This document shows, piece by piece, positions 7,701-14,181 of a stretch of DNA of 15,957 bases. The notes under the pieces are model-generated. The model saw only the letters and a program-made list of their open reading frames with translations, was not told the origin of the DNA and searched no databases. A program made the translations under genes and the position numbers. The DNA lies in assembly GCA_023228295.1 (NCBI GenBank), contig JALOBP010000072.1, positions 1 to 15,957 on the forward strand. The letters run 5' to 3'. Position 1 is the stretch's first letter. Each line of letters starts with the position of its first letter. This DNA is from Methanoregula sp. (GTDB lineage: Archaea; Halobacteriota; Methanomicrobia; Methanomicrobiales; Methanospirillaceae).

Positions 7701-8513
7701 TTAGTTGAAGGGATCTTTTAATAAAACCTTGCCGGATTCCGCATCAACATAGACATTGCCCCCGTGTGCGATACCTATTTTATCATACTCGACGGTATTA
7801 ACAATCCAAGAGAGTGCCTGGCCGTCCCCGTACGGTATGACCTGCAATCCTGATGTGGTTTTAGCTGCGGATCCCATGCTAAAAGCACGTTCACCAATTT
7901 TTTGGGCTTCTTCCTTGGATATTTCCGGTGTAGTATCAACAAGGAGGTCACGGTCGATCCCATGATATTCAATCAGGTTATCGTCAGGGAAATAAGAGAC
8001 CGAGACAAAAGACAGGGTATATACCTCACCGGACATCGCGTTCCATGAAAAAACGTATTCTTTCCCAGCATCTCCGTGGTCAATGATCCCTGACTCAACA
8101 AGGGTCATTTTTTTCTCGGCAAAATTTTTGTAGTACTTTTCGGCAAAGGCATGAGCGGCCGTTTCCATATCGGAAAGATCCTTTGCCGCATTGAATTCAC
8201 CAAATCCTCTCTGAACCAATGCCGCTTCAATCTGCCCCGATTCCGCATTGACATTGAAAATGTTTCCGTCATCGGTGGTAACCTGATATACATTGCCGAA
8301 AGCAGTTTCCATAATCGTGATACTGTCAATTGTTTCAACCGGTGATCCCGTAAATATCTGGATGTTCTCTTTCACGGCAGTCACAACTGGCTCATTGGAG
8401 AGAAGTGTTTCCGGGTTCTGATTATCCGGTGCCATTGCCGCAACGGCGCATGTAAGAACTAAAGATAGTCCAATTATAATTCCTATCAGTGTTAAATAAT
8501 TGTTTTTCATCAT
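7701..8513 (-). CDS. Secreted PepSY-domain protein
   Basis: The 270-residue protein has a signal segment (residues 7-26, ending AVAAM). Two PepSY-type units are visible. The first (about 41-100) has VVTAVKENIQIFTG and VYQVTTDDGNIFNVNAESGQIEAAL. The second (about 195-270) has EISKEEAQKIGERAF and GNVYVDAESGKVLLKDP. PepSY domains occur as propeptide-like inhibitors of secreted peptidases and in other envelope proteins, so it may bind or restrain the caspase-like product encoded just upstream; that is inference. ATG codons at 8528, 8513 and 8510 are available. 8513 is chosen because AAGGTGA ends 5 nt before it; 8510 is nearly as good, while 8528 overlaps the preceding stop and lacks a ribosome binding site. 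The spacing to the caspase-like stop codon is 14 nt and to the next gene 15 nt, so the three genes form one transcript. Confidence 0.85.
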   Translation of the reverse strand: MMKNNYLTLIGIIIGLSLVLTCAVAAMAPDNQNPETLLSNEPVVTAVKENIQIFTGSPVETIDSITIMETAFGNVYQVTTDDGNIFNVNAESGQIEAALVQRGFGEFNAAKDLSDMETAAHAFAEKYYKNFAEKKMTLVESGIIDHGDAGKEYVFSWNAMSGEVYTLSFVSVSYFPDDNLIEYHGIDRDLLVDTTPEISKEEAQKIGERAFSMGSAAKTTSGLQVIPYGDGQALSWIVNTVEYDKIGIAHGGNVYVDAESGKVLLKDPFN

Positions 8514-8527
8514 ACTTTTCACCTTCA

Positions 8528-9229
8528 TTAGTATCCTGCCCTTGCCGGTTTGATAGTATGCGCACATGTGTCACTGGCCTTGCATAACCAATTCGTCATC
8601 CCGCCATAATTTGGTATACCGTCAATAACAGGAGGAACCACGGCTTTCACATCGGACGTTGCTCGCTGCGATGCGATTTTTACGGAACATCCTTGGTTAA
8701 GCCAGTACCAAAACCTATCTGACCAAATAGAAGAAGCGGTGGAATGGATGTCGCTTGTCCATGCAATAGACATATCTACACCTTCCGAATAAGCCTGATT
8801 TGGCAGATTTCCATAGACACTGTGAGAGACTGCAGAGTTGCAGGACATAAAGACAGCAAGTACAATATCCTGTAACTCACCATTGGAGCCTTCCAGATAG
8901 TTGGTATAGATTCCGGTATTTTTTGCTGTCATAAATGTATCATAGAATTCTATTCCGCCGCTAGTACCGTGACCATCGAAGAAAAACACATTGTCGCTAT
9001 TCATTTGTGTGCGGGCGGCAGTCACAGTTGGGTATGGGGTATACGCTGTAGAAGAATATCCCATACTGGATAGTTCACTTGCTGCGGTTGCTGCAACGGT
9101 TGTAGTATCCAGAGCATCAGCGTAATCAATTCCATAACTGCTTGCTTGATAGGCACTCACACATGGCACAATCGCCACTGCTGCCAGCAACAGCGCTGAC
9201 AGGAGAATACCGAATTTTTTCGCTTTCAT
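8528..9229 (-). CDS. Secreted caspase-like (clan CD) cysteine peptidase-type protein
   Basis: The 233-residue protein begins with a signal peptide (residues 7-26, cleavage after VSA). The mature part is a single small domain. The strand VFFFDGHGTSGG supplies His87, followed by IVLAVFMSCNSAVSHS with Cys130. A His-Gly after one strand and an S-C after the next is the dyad pattern of the caspase/gingipain/CHAT group (clan CD). The rest (SIAWTSDI, FWYWLNQG) fits the remaining strands and helices. Cys181, Cys206 and Cys222 may form disulfides. The protein is minimal and lacks a separate prodomain; substrate specificity is unknown. Start at 9229 is chosen because GGAGGT (9245-9240) lies 10 nt upstream, matching the spacing in the transglutaminase-like gene; ATG 9238 is only 1 nt from it. 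It is first in an operon with the PepSY and five-helix genes, behind the second copy of the conserved leader. Confidence 0.82.
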   Translation of the reverse strand: MKAKKFGILLSALLLAAVAIVPCVSAYQASSYGIDYADALDTTTVAATAASELSSMGYSSTAYTPYPTVTAARTQMNSDNVFFFDGHGTSGGIEFYDTFMTAKNTGIYTNYLEGSNGELQDIVLAVFMSCNSAVSHSVYGNLPNQAYSEGVDMSIAWTSDIHSTASSIWSDRFWYWLNQGCSVKIASQRATSDVKAVVPPVIDGIPNYGGMTNWLCKASDTCAHTIKPARAGY

Positions 9230-9239
9230 GTTTTTCATT

Positions 9240-9363
9240 ACCTCCATTCTGTAACAACGCGGAGGCATGATTCAAATCTTCCTTCTGATAAGAAATGATC
9301 TGTCTCATGCCTACGGGCAGGTTCGGGTTCGTCAAGTGTGCTTACTGATGTGAACCCGGCCTA
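9240..9363 (-). promoter_or_regulatory. Candidate RNA switch, copy 2, leader of the caspase-like operon
   Basis: Bases 9363-9305 repeat the leader block of the transglutaminase-like gene with one change (9342) located in the loop of stem A. Stem A is 9358-9352 with 9330-9324, and stem B is 9319-9316 with 9311-9308. GGCATGA (9311-9305) is perfectly complementary to TCATGCC (9270-9264), 7 bp. CCTCC (9265-9261) can pair with the Shine-Dalgarno GGAGG (9245-9241). The spacer between these parts is unlike copy 1 in sequence, yet both pairings are kept. Confidence 0.7.
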
Positions 9364-9387
9364 CATCTTTTTCGTTATATTTCCTTA

Positions 9388-9401
9388 CTATAAATATTAT
9401 T
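9388..9401 (-). promoter_or_regulatory. TATA-like box of the caspase-like operon
   Basis: AATAATATTTATAG on the minus strand is centred near 9393. A start about 25 nt downstream falls near 9368, again just ahead of the conserved block (9363). Confidence 0.4.
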
Positions 9402-9419
9402 AAGATTTGAATTTAATTG

Positions 9420-9444
9420 AATTTTTTAATGACATTAAAAAATT
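9420..9444. repeat. Perfect AT-rich palindrome, 12-bp arms, 1-nt centre
   Basis: AATTTTTTAATG (9420-9431) and CATTAAAAAATT (9433-9444) are exact reverse complements around A9432. The palindrome lies about 20 bp upstream of the TATA-like box of the caspase-like operon, so it may be an operator for a dimeric regulator. A structural role or chance in AT-rich DNA is possible. Confidence 0.5.
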
Positions 9445-9873
9445 TTAATACCAAATTTCAATACCTTATCAAAAAGCAGTCCGGTTGTTCTGGCTTACAA
9501 CATCACGCATCCCCGAAGCCTTGCTTAAAAAAATTTTCATCAAGGCCCGGCAAAAACAAAATATAGTAAAGTTTGCTGAAAAAATGGTGAACACGCAAAA
9601 AACCTTCCTGCGAATCCTTCCCCCTCTTTACTATGCGGGGAATCGCCCGGCCGTCCGGAGCCTAGCTGGTTCGAAGACGTTATCTTCTCATGCTCCATGC
9701 CAAGATGACCTGTCACATTCTCCAACCGAACCCCCGCATACGCAACATCCATTTTCTGGCAAACCATGGGAGTGAGAAACTACATTCGCCTGTGCCAGAT
9801 CTCCGACGCGGGCCATTCCCGCAGATAAATCACTACATTTATTGGTCTCTAAAAATAGAATCCGTGTGTTTCC
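9445..9873. other. Intergenic region without a supported gene
   Basis: This region of about 430 nt separates the divergent caspase-like operon and beta-lactamase-family gene. Open frames of 75-125 codons cross it, but they have no domain similarity, no good ribosome binding site and codons unlike neighbouring genes. GGTTCGAA at 9668-9675 resembles a tRNA T-loop, but no matching stem or acceptor exists. The sequence changes from AT-rich to GC-rich here. Confidence 0.5.
9848..9858 (+). promoter_or_regulatory. TATA-like box of the beta-lactamase-family gene
   Basis: TCTAAAAATAG is centred about 21 nt before the ATG at 9874, and no Shine-Dalgarno sequence lies between them. Together these suggest a leaderless or nearly leaderless mRNA. 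Confidence 0.4.
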
Positions 9874-11442
9874 ATGAGGCTAATAAAACCCAGCTACCTC
9901 CTCGTGATCCTCGTATGTGCAGCAGTACTTGCCGCCGGGTGTGCACAACCGGCGTCCGCTCCGCAACAGTCACCGGCAACGACCAGCGCCCCTGCGGGGA
10001 CTCCCGCACCTGCGGATGCCGGCACGCTCGTCCCGCAGTTCGATGCCTATACAGAGAAGTTGTTTGAAAAGAGCGGCGTCCCGGGAATGGCGGTTGCCGT
10101 TGTCAGGGACGATAAGGTCGTCTACCTCCGCACATTCGGCGTGCGGAACATCACGACAAAAGAACCGGTCAACCCGGACACAAGGTTCCAGCTCGCGTCC
10201 ATCTCCAAGGCCGTGACCGGAACCATGATTGCGTCGATGGTGGGAAACGGCGAACTTTCATGGGACGATACCATCGTCTCGGTTGACCCGGACTTTACGT
10301 TGTCCGACCCGTATGTCACGGAACATGTCACGTTCCGCGACCTCATGTCGCACCGGTCCGGCCTGCCGGAGTACGGCACCGACGAACTCCAGAACGACTT
10401 TGGTTACACGCGGCCGGAGATCATGGACCGGCTCCGGTACCTCGGGCTGCCCGGCGCCTTCCGCTCATCGTATGCCTATTCCAACCTCGGGATCACCATT
10501 GCAGGCGAGGCTGCGGCAAAGAAGGCCGGCAAATCCTATCAGGACCTGGTCGCAGAACGGGCCTTTGTCCCGGCCGGCATGCACAACACGAGCGCACGCT
10601 TCTCTGACTTCGCCGGTTCGGCTGACCGTGTGGAGGTTTACCCGATGCAGACCGGGACACCCGTTGCCGGGCCGCTTATGAACGATGACATCAACAGCCC
10701 GGCCGGGGGCGTGAGCTCCACGCTCAACGACATGGTCCGGTACGCCCGCCTGCAGGCAAACGGGGGCTCCATTGACGGCAGGCAGGTCATCAATGCAAGC
10801 GCCCTGCGCGATACCCATACTCCCTCGTTTATCAGGTCATATTATGGCAGCGGGATGGCCGGTTACGGGCTTGGCTGGAACACGTACCTTGATGGCGGCC
10901 GCACCCGTGTCGAGAAGGACGGTATGTTCTCGCATGGCATTGCGACACTCATCACGGTCTGGCCGCAAGACAAAATGGCACTCGTTGTCATGACCAACCG
11001 GTTCCCGGAAGGAAACCTCCTCACGGGCAGCATCAGTAACGGCTGGAACGAGCTGTACTCTACCGGCAAAATCGAGAAGGACTGGTATGGCGATGCAGAG
11101 AAGAACATGCAGGCAAAGTTCGATTCCATGACAACAGAACCGGTCGAAAAACCGGCCAACCCGAAGTCCGCCCGCGACCTCGCGTATTACACCGGCTCGT
11201 ACCGGCAGGACTATTATGGCACGGTCAGGGTTGTCGAAGAATCCGGAAAACTCATGGTGTACCCGGGCCGCAGTACAACATCCTTTGCCCTTGTGCCGTT
11301 TGATGGCGACACCTTCAGCGAAGCGTCCGGTGAGGGCCTTGTGAAGTTCAGTGCCGGCACCGGTGCAACCGCCACCGGCGCATGGTTCTCGCGGTACGAG
11401 ACACCCGGGCGGAACGGCACGTTTGTGAGGGTCTCCCCGTGA
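9874..11442 (+). CDS. Lipoprotein serine hydrolase of the beta-lactamase / penicillin-binding protein family (S12)
   Basis: The 522-residue protein starts with a lipoprotein signal (LAAGC, Cys23) and a Pro/Ala/Thr-rich linker (24-50). The serine hydrolase domain covers about 53-400. FQLASISK gives the catalytic S109-x-x-K112 pair, YAYSNLG gives Y202-x-N204, and MFSHGI (H354-G) takes the place of the KTG box. H-R-S-G-L (160-164) and the SPAGGVSST motif are also typical of the AmpC-like/esterase group. Residues about 430-520 form a beta-barrel-like C-terminal domain (YYTGSYRQDYYGTVRVVEESGKL) of the DUF3471 type often fused to this family. Members include D-aminopeptidases, esterases and beta-lactamases; as archaea lack murein, a peptidase or esterase acting outside the membrane is more likely than a cell-wall enzyme. 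It stands alone, with its own promoter, in GC-rich DNA. Confidence 0.92.
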   Translation: MRLIKPSYLLVILVCAAVLAAGCAQPASAPQQSPATTSAPAGTPAPADAGTLVPQFDAYTEKLFEKSGVPGMAVAVVRDDKVVYLRTFGVRNITTKEPVNPDTRFQLASISKAVTGTMIASMVGNGELSWDDTIVSVDPDFTLSDPYVTEHVTFRDLMSHRSGLPEYGTDELQNDFGYTRPEIMDRLRYLGLPGAFRSSYAYSNLGITIAGEAAAKKAGKSYQDLVAERAFVPAGMHNTSARFSDFAGSADRVEVYPMQTGTPVAGPLMNDDINSPAGGVSSTLNDMVRYARLQANGGSIDGRQVINASALRDTHTPSFIRSYYGSGMAGYGLGWNTYLDGGRTRVEKDGMFSHGIATLITVWPQDKMALVVMTNRFPEGNLLTGSISNGWNELYSTGKIEKDWYGDAEKNMQAKFDSMTTEPVEKPANPKSARDLAYYTGSYRQDYYGTVRVVEESGKLMVYPGRSTTSFALVPFDGDTFSEASGEGLVKFSAGTGATATGAWFSRYETPGRNGTFVRVSP

Positions 11443-11673
11443 TACCTTTTTTCGGATAATCGTTCCCGGCTGACCGAGATGGCCATGACGCGGATCTTCG
11501 GGTCGTGCGAGTCGCTCTGGGTCACCGACACGTACCAGTTCAGCGACTACTCCAAATACATGTCCACGCTTTTTGACCCGGAAACAAAGAAACGGCACCG
11601 GGAAGAACAGTTCCCGAAAGACTGCGCGAACGCATTCGGGCTCGGTGCACGGCCGGGCCGGGGCAGTAAATAA
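11443..11673 (+). pseudogene. Remnant resembling the C-terminus of a flavodoxin / NADPH-dependent FMN reductase-type protein
   Basis: Directly after the hydrolase stop and in the same frame, a short open stretch runs to a TAA. Its residues LWVTDTYQFSDYSKY, MSTLFDP and REEQFPKDC-x-x-AF-x-LG look like the conserved tail of methanogen flavodoxin-family / FMN reductase-like proteins. The flavin-binding N-terminal half is absent. The first ATG (11479) has no ribosome binding site. It is most likely the 3' fragment left after a deletion that brought the hydrolase gene next to it. A real 64-residue protein is less likely. The family match is from memory of the motif. Confidence 0.45.
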
Positions 11674-11726
11674 TTTTTTCCGGGCATTGCCGGGCCTTAA
11701 GGAAATACTGATCGATTGGTCTCTCT

Positions 11727-12368
11727 TCATCTCCCGGCGAACCGGTCCTTAAAAAATCCCTGGCTCTGGTACAAAGCGGCTACGGGGTTATGCCCAAGTG
11801 CACGGTCCTTGACAATGAGCGGTGTTGTCTCTGCTGTACAATGTCGCAGGAATAAAATGTCGTGCCCGACACAGAGCCCGACCATGATATTCAGGTCGGT
11901 TCTTTCCCGGTTGAGTACCTCTGCCTGCATGATCGGATTACAGAATATATCCCCGGGCATGCCGAGATCCTGCGGGTTCACTTCCCCGCAGAGACAGGAC
12001 AGGGAAACGACTTCGAACCCGCTGCTTTCAAGAATGTCAGATAACATCTTCGCTTCGGGCATCAGGGCATAGCAGGTGGCAATGCCCAGCCGTTTCATCC
12101 CGCGAATCTTCGCGTATTCGATAATTTCATGGATTCTTGTCCAGGTGTATTTTTCGTTCTGTTTTTGCGGGTCAAGCACTTTGCTCATCAGGCCAAGCCA
12201 TCCCTGGATCACGGCCCGGTTTTCCGGGAGCTGGTATTTTTCCCGTGTTTCCTTCACCAGGTCCGGGTACTTTTCGGAGGGGCAGGATGCCGGTACGGTC
12301 TGGTTCTTTTCTTTGGAACTGCACCGGTGAACGGTACATTTTACGCACTGTGGACTGGGCTTAGCCAT
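11727..12368 (-). CDS. DUF1847 family cysteine-rich, probably metal-binding protein
   Basis: The 213-residue cytoplasmic protein opens with a cysteine cluster, C8-x2-C11-x4-C16-x12-C29, likely a metal site. The rest is an alpha/beta domain with the family's characteristic blocks: RGMKRLGIATCYALMPEA, VVSLSCLCGEV, FCNPIMQAEVLN, TDLNIMVGLCVGHDILF and LIVKDRALGHNPVAALY. More conserved cysteines (in ATCYAL, SCLC, FCNP and GLCVG) suggest redox or metal chemistry; the biochemical function is unknown. ATG 12368 is preferred over the upstream TTG (12389) because GAAGGT ends 4 nt before it and the cysteine cluster follows at once. It is divergent from the HxlR regulator, with 104 nt between the start codons, so control by that regulator is plausible. 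Confidence 0.88.
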   Translation of the reverse strand: MAKPSPQCVKCTVHRCSSKEKNQTVPASCPSEKYPDLVKETREKYQLPENRAVIQGWLGLMSKVLDPQKQNEKYTWTRIHEIIEYAKIRGMKRLGIATCYALMPEAKMLSDILESSGFEVVSLSCLCGEVNPQDLGMPGDIFCNPIMQAEVLNRERTDLNIMVGLCVGHDILFLRHCTAETTPLIVKDRALGHNPVAALYQSQGFFKDRFAGR

Positions 12369-12407
12369 TGATACCTTCTTTACTATCAACCATCAGTTTC
12401 CCGTGTA

Positions 12408-12440
12408 GTTACAAATACTATGCAGAAGGAAAAATGTAAC
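12408..12440. promoter_or_regulatory. Inverted repeat between DUF1847 and HxlR genes, candidate operator
   Basis: GTTACA (12408-12413) and TGTAAC (12435-12440) are exact inverted copies, 27 bp centre to centre. TAGT (12406-12409) and ACTA (12417-12420) form a second, shorter pair. They sit in the middle of the divergent promoter region, where an HxlR dimer could act on both genes. Confidence 0.4.
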
Positions 12441-12472
12441 ATTGTTGCCAAAAATTAACTATTGGGTGAAAC

Positions 12473-12817
12473 ATGTCCGAATCCAAAATAAAATCCAAAT
12501 GTCCCGTGGAATTATTTATTGATGTCATGGGAAGCAAGTGGAAAATCCTCATTCTCTGGAACCTTAAGAACCGAACGCTCCGTTTCTCCGGGCTCCAGAA
12601 AAAGATGCATAATGTGAACTCAAAGACCATCACAACGCATCTCCGGGAACTTGAAAACCTGAAGATCATCTCAAGAGTTGCGTATCCTGAGGTACCCCCG
12701 CGTGTTGAGTATTCCCTGACGGAATATGGCAAAGACCTGTTCCCGATATTCGATGCAATGCGGATATGGGGGTTACATTACCTGGAATGTGAGGGGATAA
12801 AGGCGAAGCCCTGCTAG
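12473..12817 (+). CDS. HxlR-family winged-helix transcriptional regulator
   Basis: The 114-residue protein matches the HxlR family along its whole length. It has CPVELFIDVMGSKWKILIL (10-28), the helix-turn-helix with RFSGLQKKM and NSKTITTHLRELE (49-61), and the wing PPRVEYSLTEYGKDL (75-89), followed by a short dimerisation helix (IFDAMRIWGLHYLE). Cys10 lies at the position that senses electrophiles or oxidants in several bacterial HxlR proteins (YodB/HypR type), so redox control is possible. GGTGA (or GGGTG) lies 3-5 nt before the ATG. The divergent DUF1847 gene, itself cysteine-rich, is the obvious candidate target. No downstream gene is co-transcribed: the next gene is convergent. Confidence 0.93.
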   Translation: MSESKIKSKCPVELFIDVMGSKWKILILWNLKNRTLRFSGLQKKMHNVNSKTITTHLRELENLKIISRVAYPEVPPRVEYSLTEYGKDLFPIFDAMRIWGLHYLECEGIKAKPC

Positions 12818-13031
12818 GCGGGTATAAAAAGGCTATACGAATCTCATAAAAAGGTGATAAGGTCCAGTCCGGCGATCCACATGTCGTGCCGTCGCCCCCT
12901 CACGGGGCAGATTACCGGTAATTGAGCCACCGTGAAAGCGTCCCCACAGAAGGGACAGAAGACATCGCACGACAATTTTTTATTCGGAAGGAGCCAACCC
13001 TCCATGAGTGCCAAAAAACAGGTTATTTCTC

Positions 13032-13060
13032 CCGGACTGCTTTTTTAAAAAAGCGTCCGG
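13032..13060. terminator. Bidirectional terminator-like inverted repeat overlapping the phosphotransferase stop codon
   Basis: CCGGAC (13032-13037) pairs with GTCCGG (13055-13060). Inside, after one unpaired T, GC-TTTTTT faces AAAAAA-GC (13039-13054). The TAA stop of the minus-strand gene (13047-13045) lies within the centre. The element separates two convergent genes and contains T-tracts on both strands. Confidence 0.5.
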
Positions 13061-13839
13061 ACTATCCTGTTTGCATCCCCGGAAAGGAACCCGCACAGCG
13101 ATCCTGCTATGACCGGCACCCAGAGAAGGACCTTCTCCTTCGACATGCCGGTAGCAGCGCAGTACTTCGCAAGGTGTATCTCCCCGAGGTCCTTCCGGTC
13201 CATGAAGAAGTAGTCCAGGTAACTCCGGGCAATGTCCGCGGCCGGGTCCCCGAGGGCAACCTCAGCCCAGTCGATTATCTTGTACGATGAGCCGTCAAAG
13301 AGGATGTTGCCGCCATGGAAGTCCCCGTGGAGGACGGCAAGCCCGTCCGGGAGGGCCGTGAGCAGGGAAAAAAGCCGCTTCCGGTCCGCATCGTCAAGCC
13401 CGGGGGCCACGCTGATGTTCCCCATAAGGACCAGCTTGATCGGGCGGAAGTGGGTGGAATTCACCTTGTGCATCGCGACCTGGAGCTCCACTACTTTATC
13501 AAGACACTCGCTGGTCTTCTCCGGGGACCGCCGCATGATGTCCATGATGGACTCGCCCTTCACCTGGTCCATCAGGAGCGCGGTCCTGCCATGGAACGTC
13601 TCAACACCATAGACTTTGGGGGCCGGGATGCCGTGTTCCGCCACGGCAGCCAGGGTGAACGCCTCCTGGAACACCTGTCGTGAAGGCTGGCCGGACCGGT
13701 ACACCTTTGCCACGATGCCATCGCGGGCATAGACGACCGCGGACATCCCGCTGCCAACATGTTCGCCATAGCGTTTCCTGAACTCATCATCGTTCTCCGG
13801 CGCTGCGTTGCTGGAAGTACCTGGATTTGTGTCAGCCAT
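13045..13839 (-). CDS. Phosphotransferase of the APH / choline kinase fold
   Basis: This 264-residue cytoplasmic protein has the aminoglycoside-phosphotransferase-type kinase fold. It has a short glycine loop (GEHVGSGMSAVVYAR, 25-39), the ATP-binding lysine Lys45 (VAKVY) with partner Glu59, and a hinge around LLMDQVKGES (88-97). The catalytic loop HGDFHGGN covers 171-178 (Asp173, Asn178), and the metal-binding IIDW has Asp190. GDPAADIARS (197-206) is the family's post-motif. Substrates in this superfamily range from antibiotics to homoserine, choline and sugars, so resistance should not be assumed. Length is typical of the compact APH group. AGGT lies 7 nt before the ATG at 13839. It is divergent from the duplicated membrane protein gene. 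Confidence 0.88.
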   Translation of the reverse strand: MADTNPGTSSNAAPENDDEFRKRYGEHVGSGMSAVVYARDGIVAKVYRSGQPSRQVFQEAFTLAAVAEHGIPAPKVYGVETFHGRTALLMDQVKGESIMDIMRRSPEKTSECLDKVVELQVAMHKVNSTHFRPIKLVLMGNISVAPGLDDADRKRLFSLLTALPDGLAVLHGDFHGGNILFDGSSYKIIDWAEVALGDPAADIARSYLDYFFMDRKDLGEIHLAKYCAATGMSKEKVLLWVPVIAGSLCGFLSGDANRIVRTLF

Positions 13840-14181
13840 GGGGATTACCTGCCTGTGTGTTCCGGAAGATCCGGATATAGACGAATACTATGTCATGGAC
13901 ATTTCTAAAGACTTCGATCTCAAGCGGGATGCAGGAAATCGGCGGGAACGGGATGCCGTCCCGGCACCCGGGAACGCGTCCTCTTCCGGCCTTCAGGGGC
14001 CGATGGGAAAATGACCGGGATCTCTCGTTTCACCAAAGGCGTGATCCTTCTCATCGCCAGCGCCTCTTTCCTCCGGGCGGGATCGTTTCATAACCCCCAA
14101 ATAGAATCGGAACAAGAATTCATCAGGAAAAATATGGCAGCCGGCATACCGGTGTGCCAGGAAAATGGAGATTACCCTGCA
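13840..14181. other. Divergent intergenic region
   Basis: The region holds the promoters of the phosphotransferase (-) and the duplicated membrane protein (+). The plus-strand frame is open from 14011, so a longer N-terminus for that protein is formally possible. However, AAAAATATG (14129-14137) looks like a TATA box about 46 nt before the start used here. TCCGGA-AGA-TCCGGA (13861-13875) is a direct repeat of a palindromic hexamer. No other gene is supported. Confidence 0.4.

Noticed and set aside
9126..9335. Short leader peptide starting at TTG (LTNPNLPVGM-K/R-Q) in both conserved blocks
   Set aside because: No ribosome binding site; the frames diverge right after the block, and nucleotide pairing explains the conservation better.
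6526..9363. The two 59-nt copies as attachment sites or ends of a mobile element
   Set aside because: No integrase or transposase lies between them, and their fixed position between TATA box and start codon fits regulation better.
9668..9675. GGTTCGAA resembling a tRNA T-loop
   Set aside because: No flanking T-stem, anticodon arm or acceptor stem can be formed.
10837..11730. Long minus-strand open frame (297 codons) opposite the beta-lactamase-family gene
   Set aside because: A shadow of the GC-rich coding strand; the plus-strand gene has all catalytic motifs and a lipoprotein signal.
12922..13290. Open frame of 122 codons on the plus strand
   Set aside because: It mostly lies antisense to the phosphotransferase gene, has no recognisable domain and no ribosome binding site.
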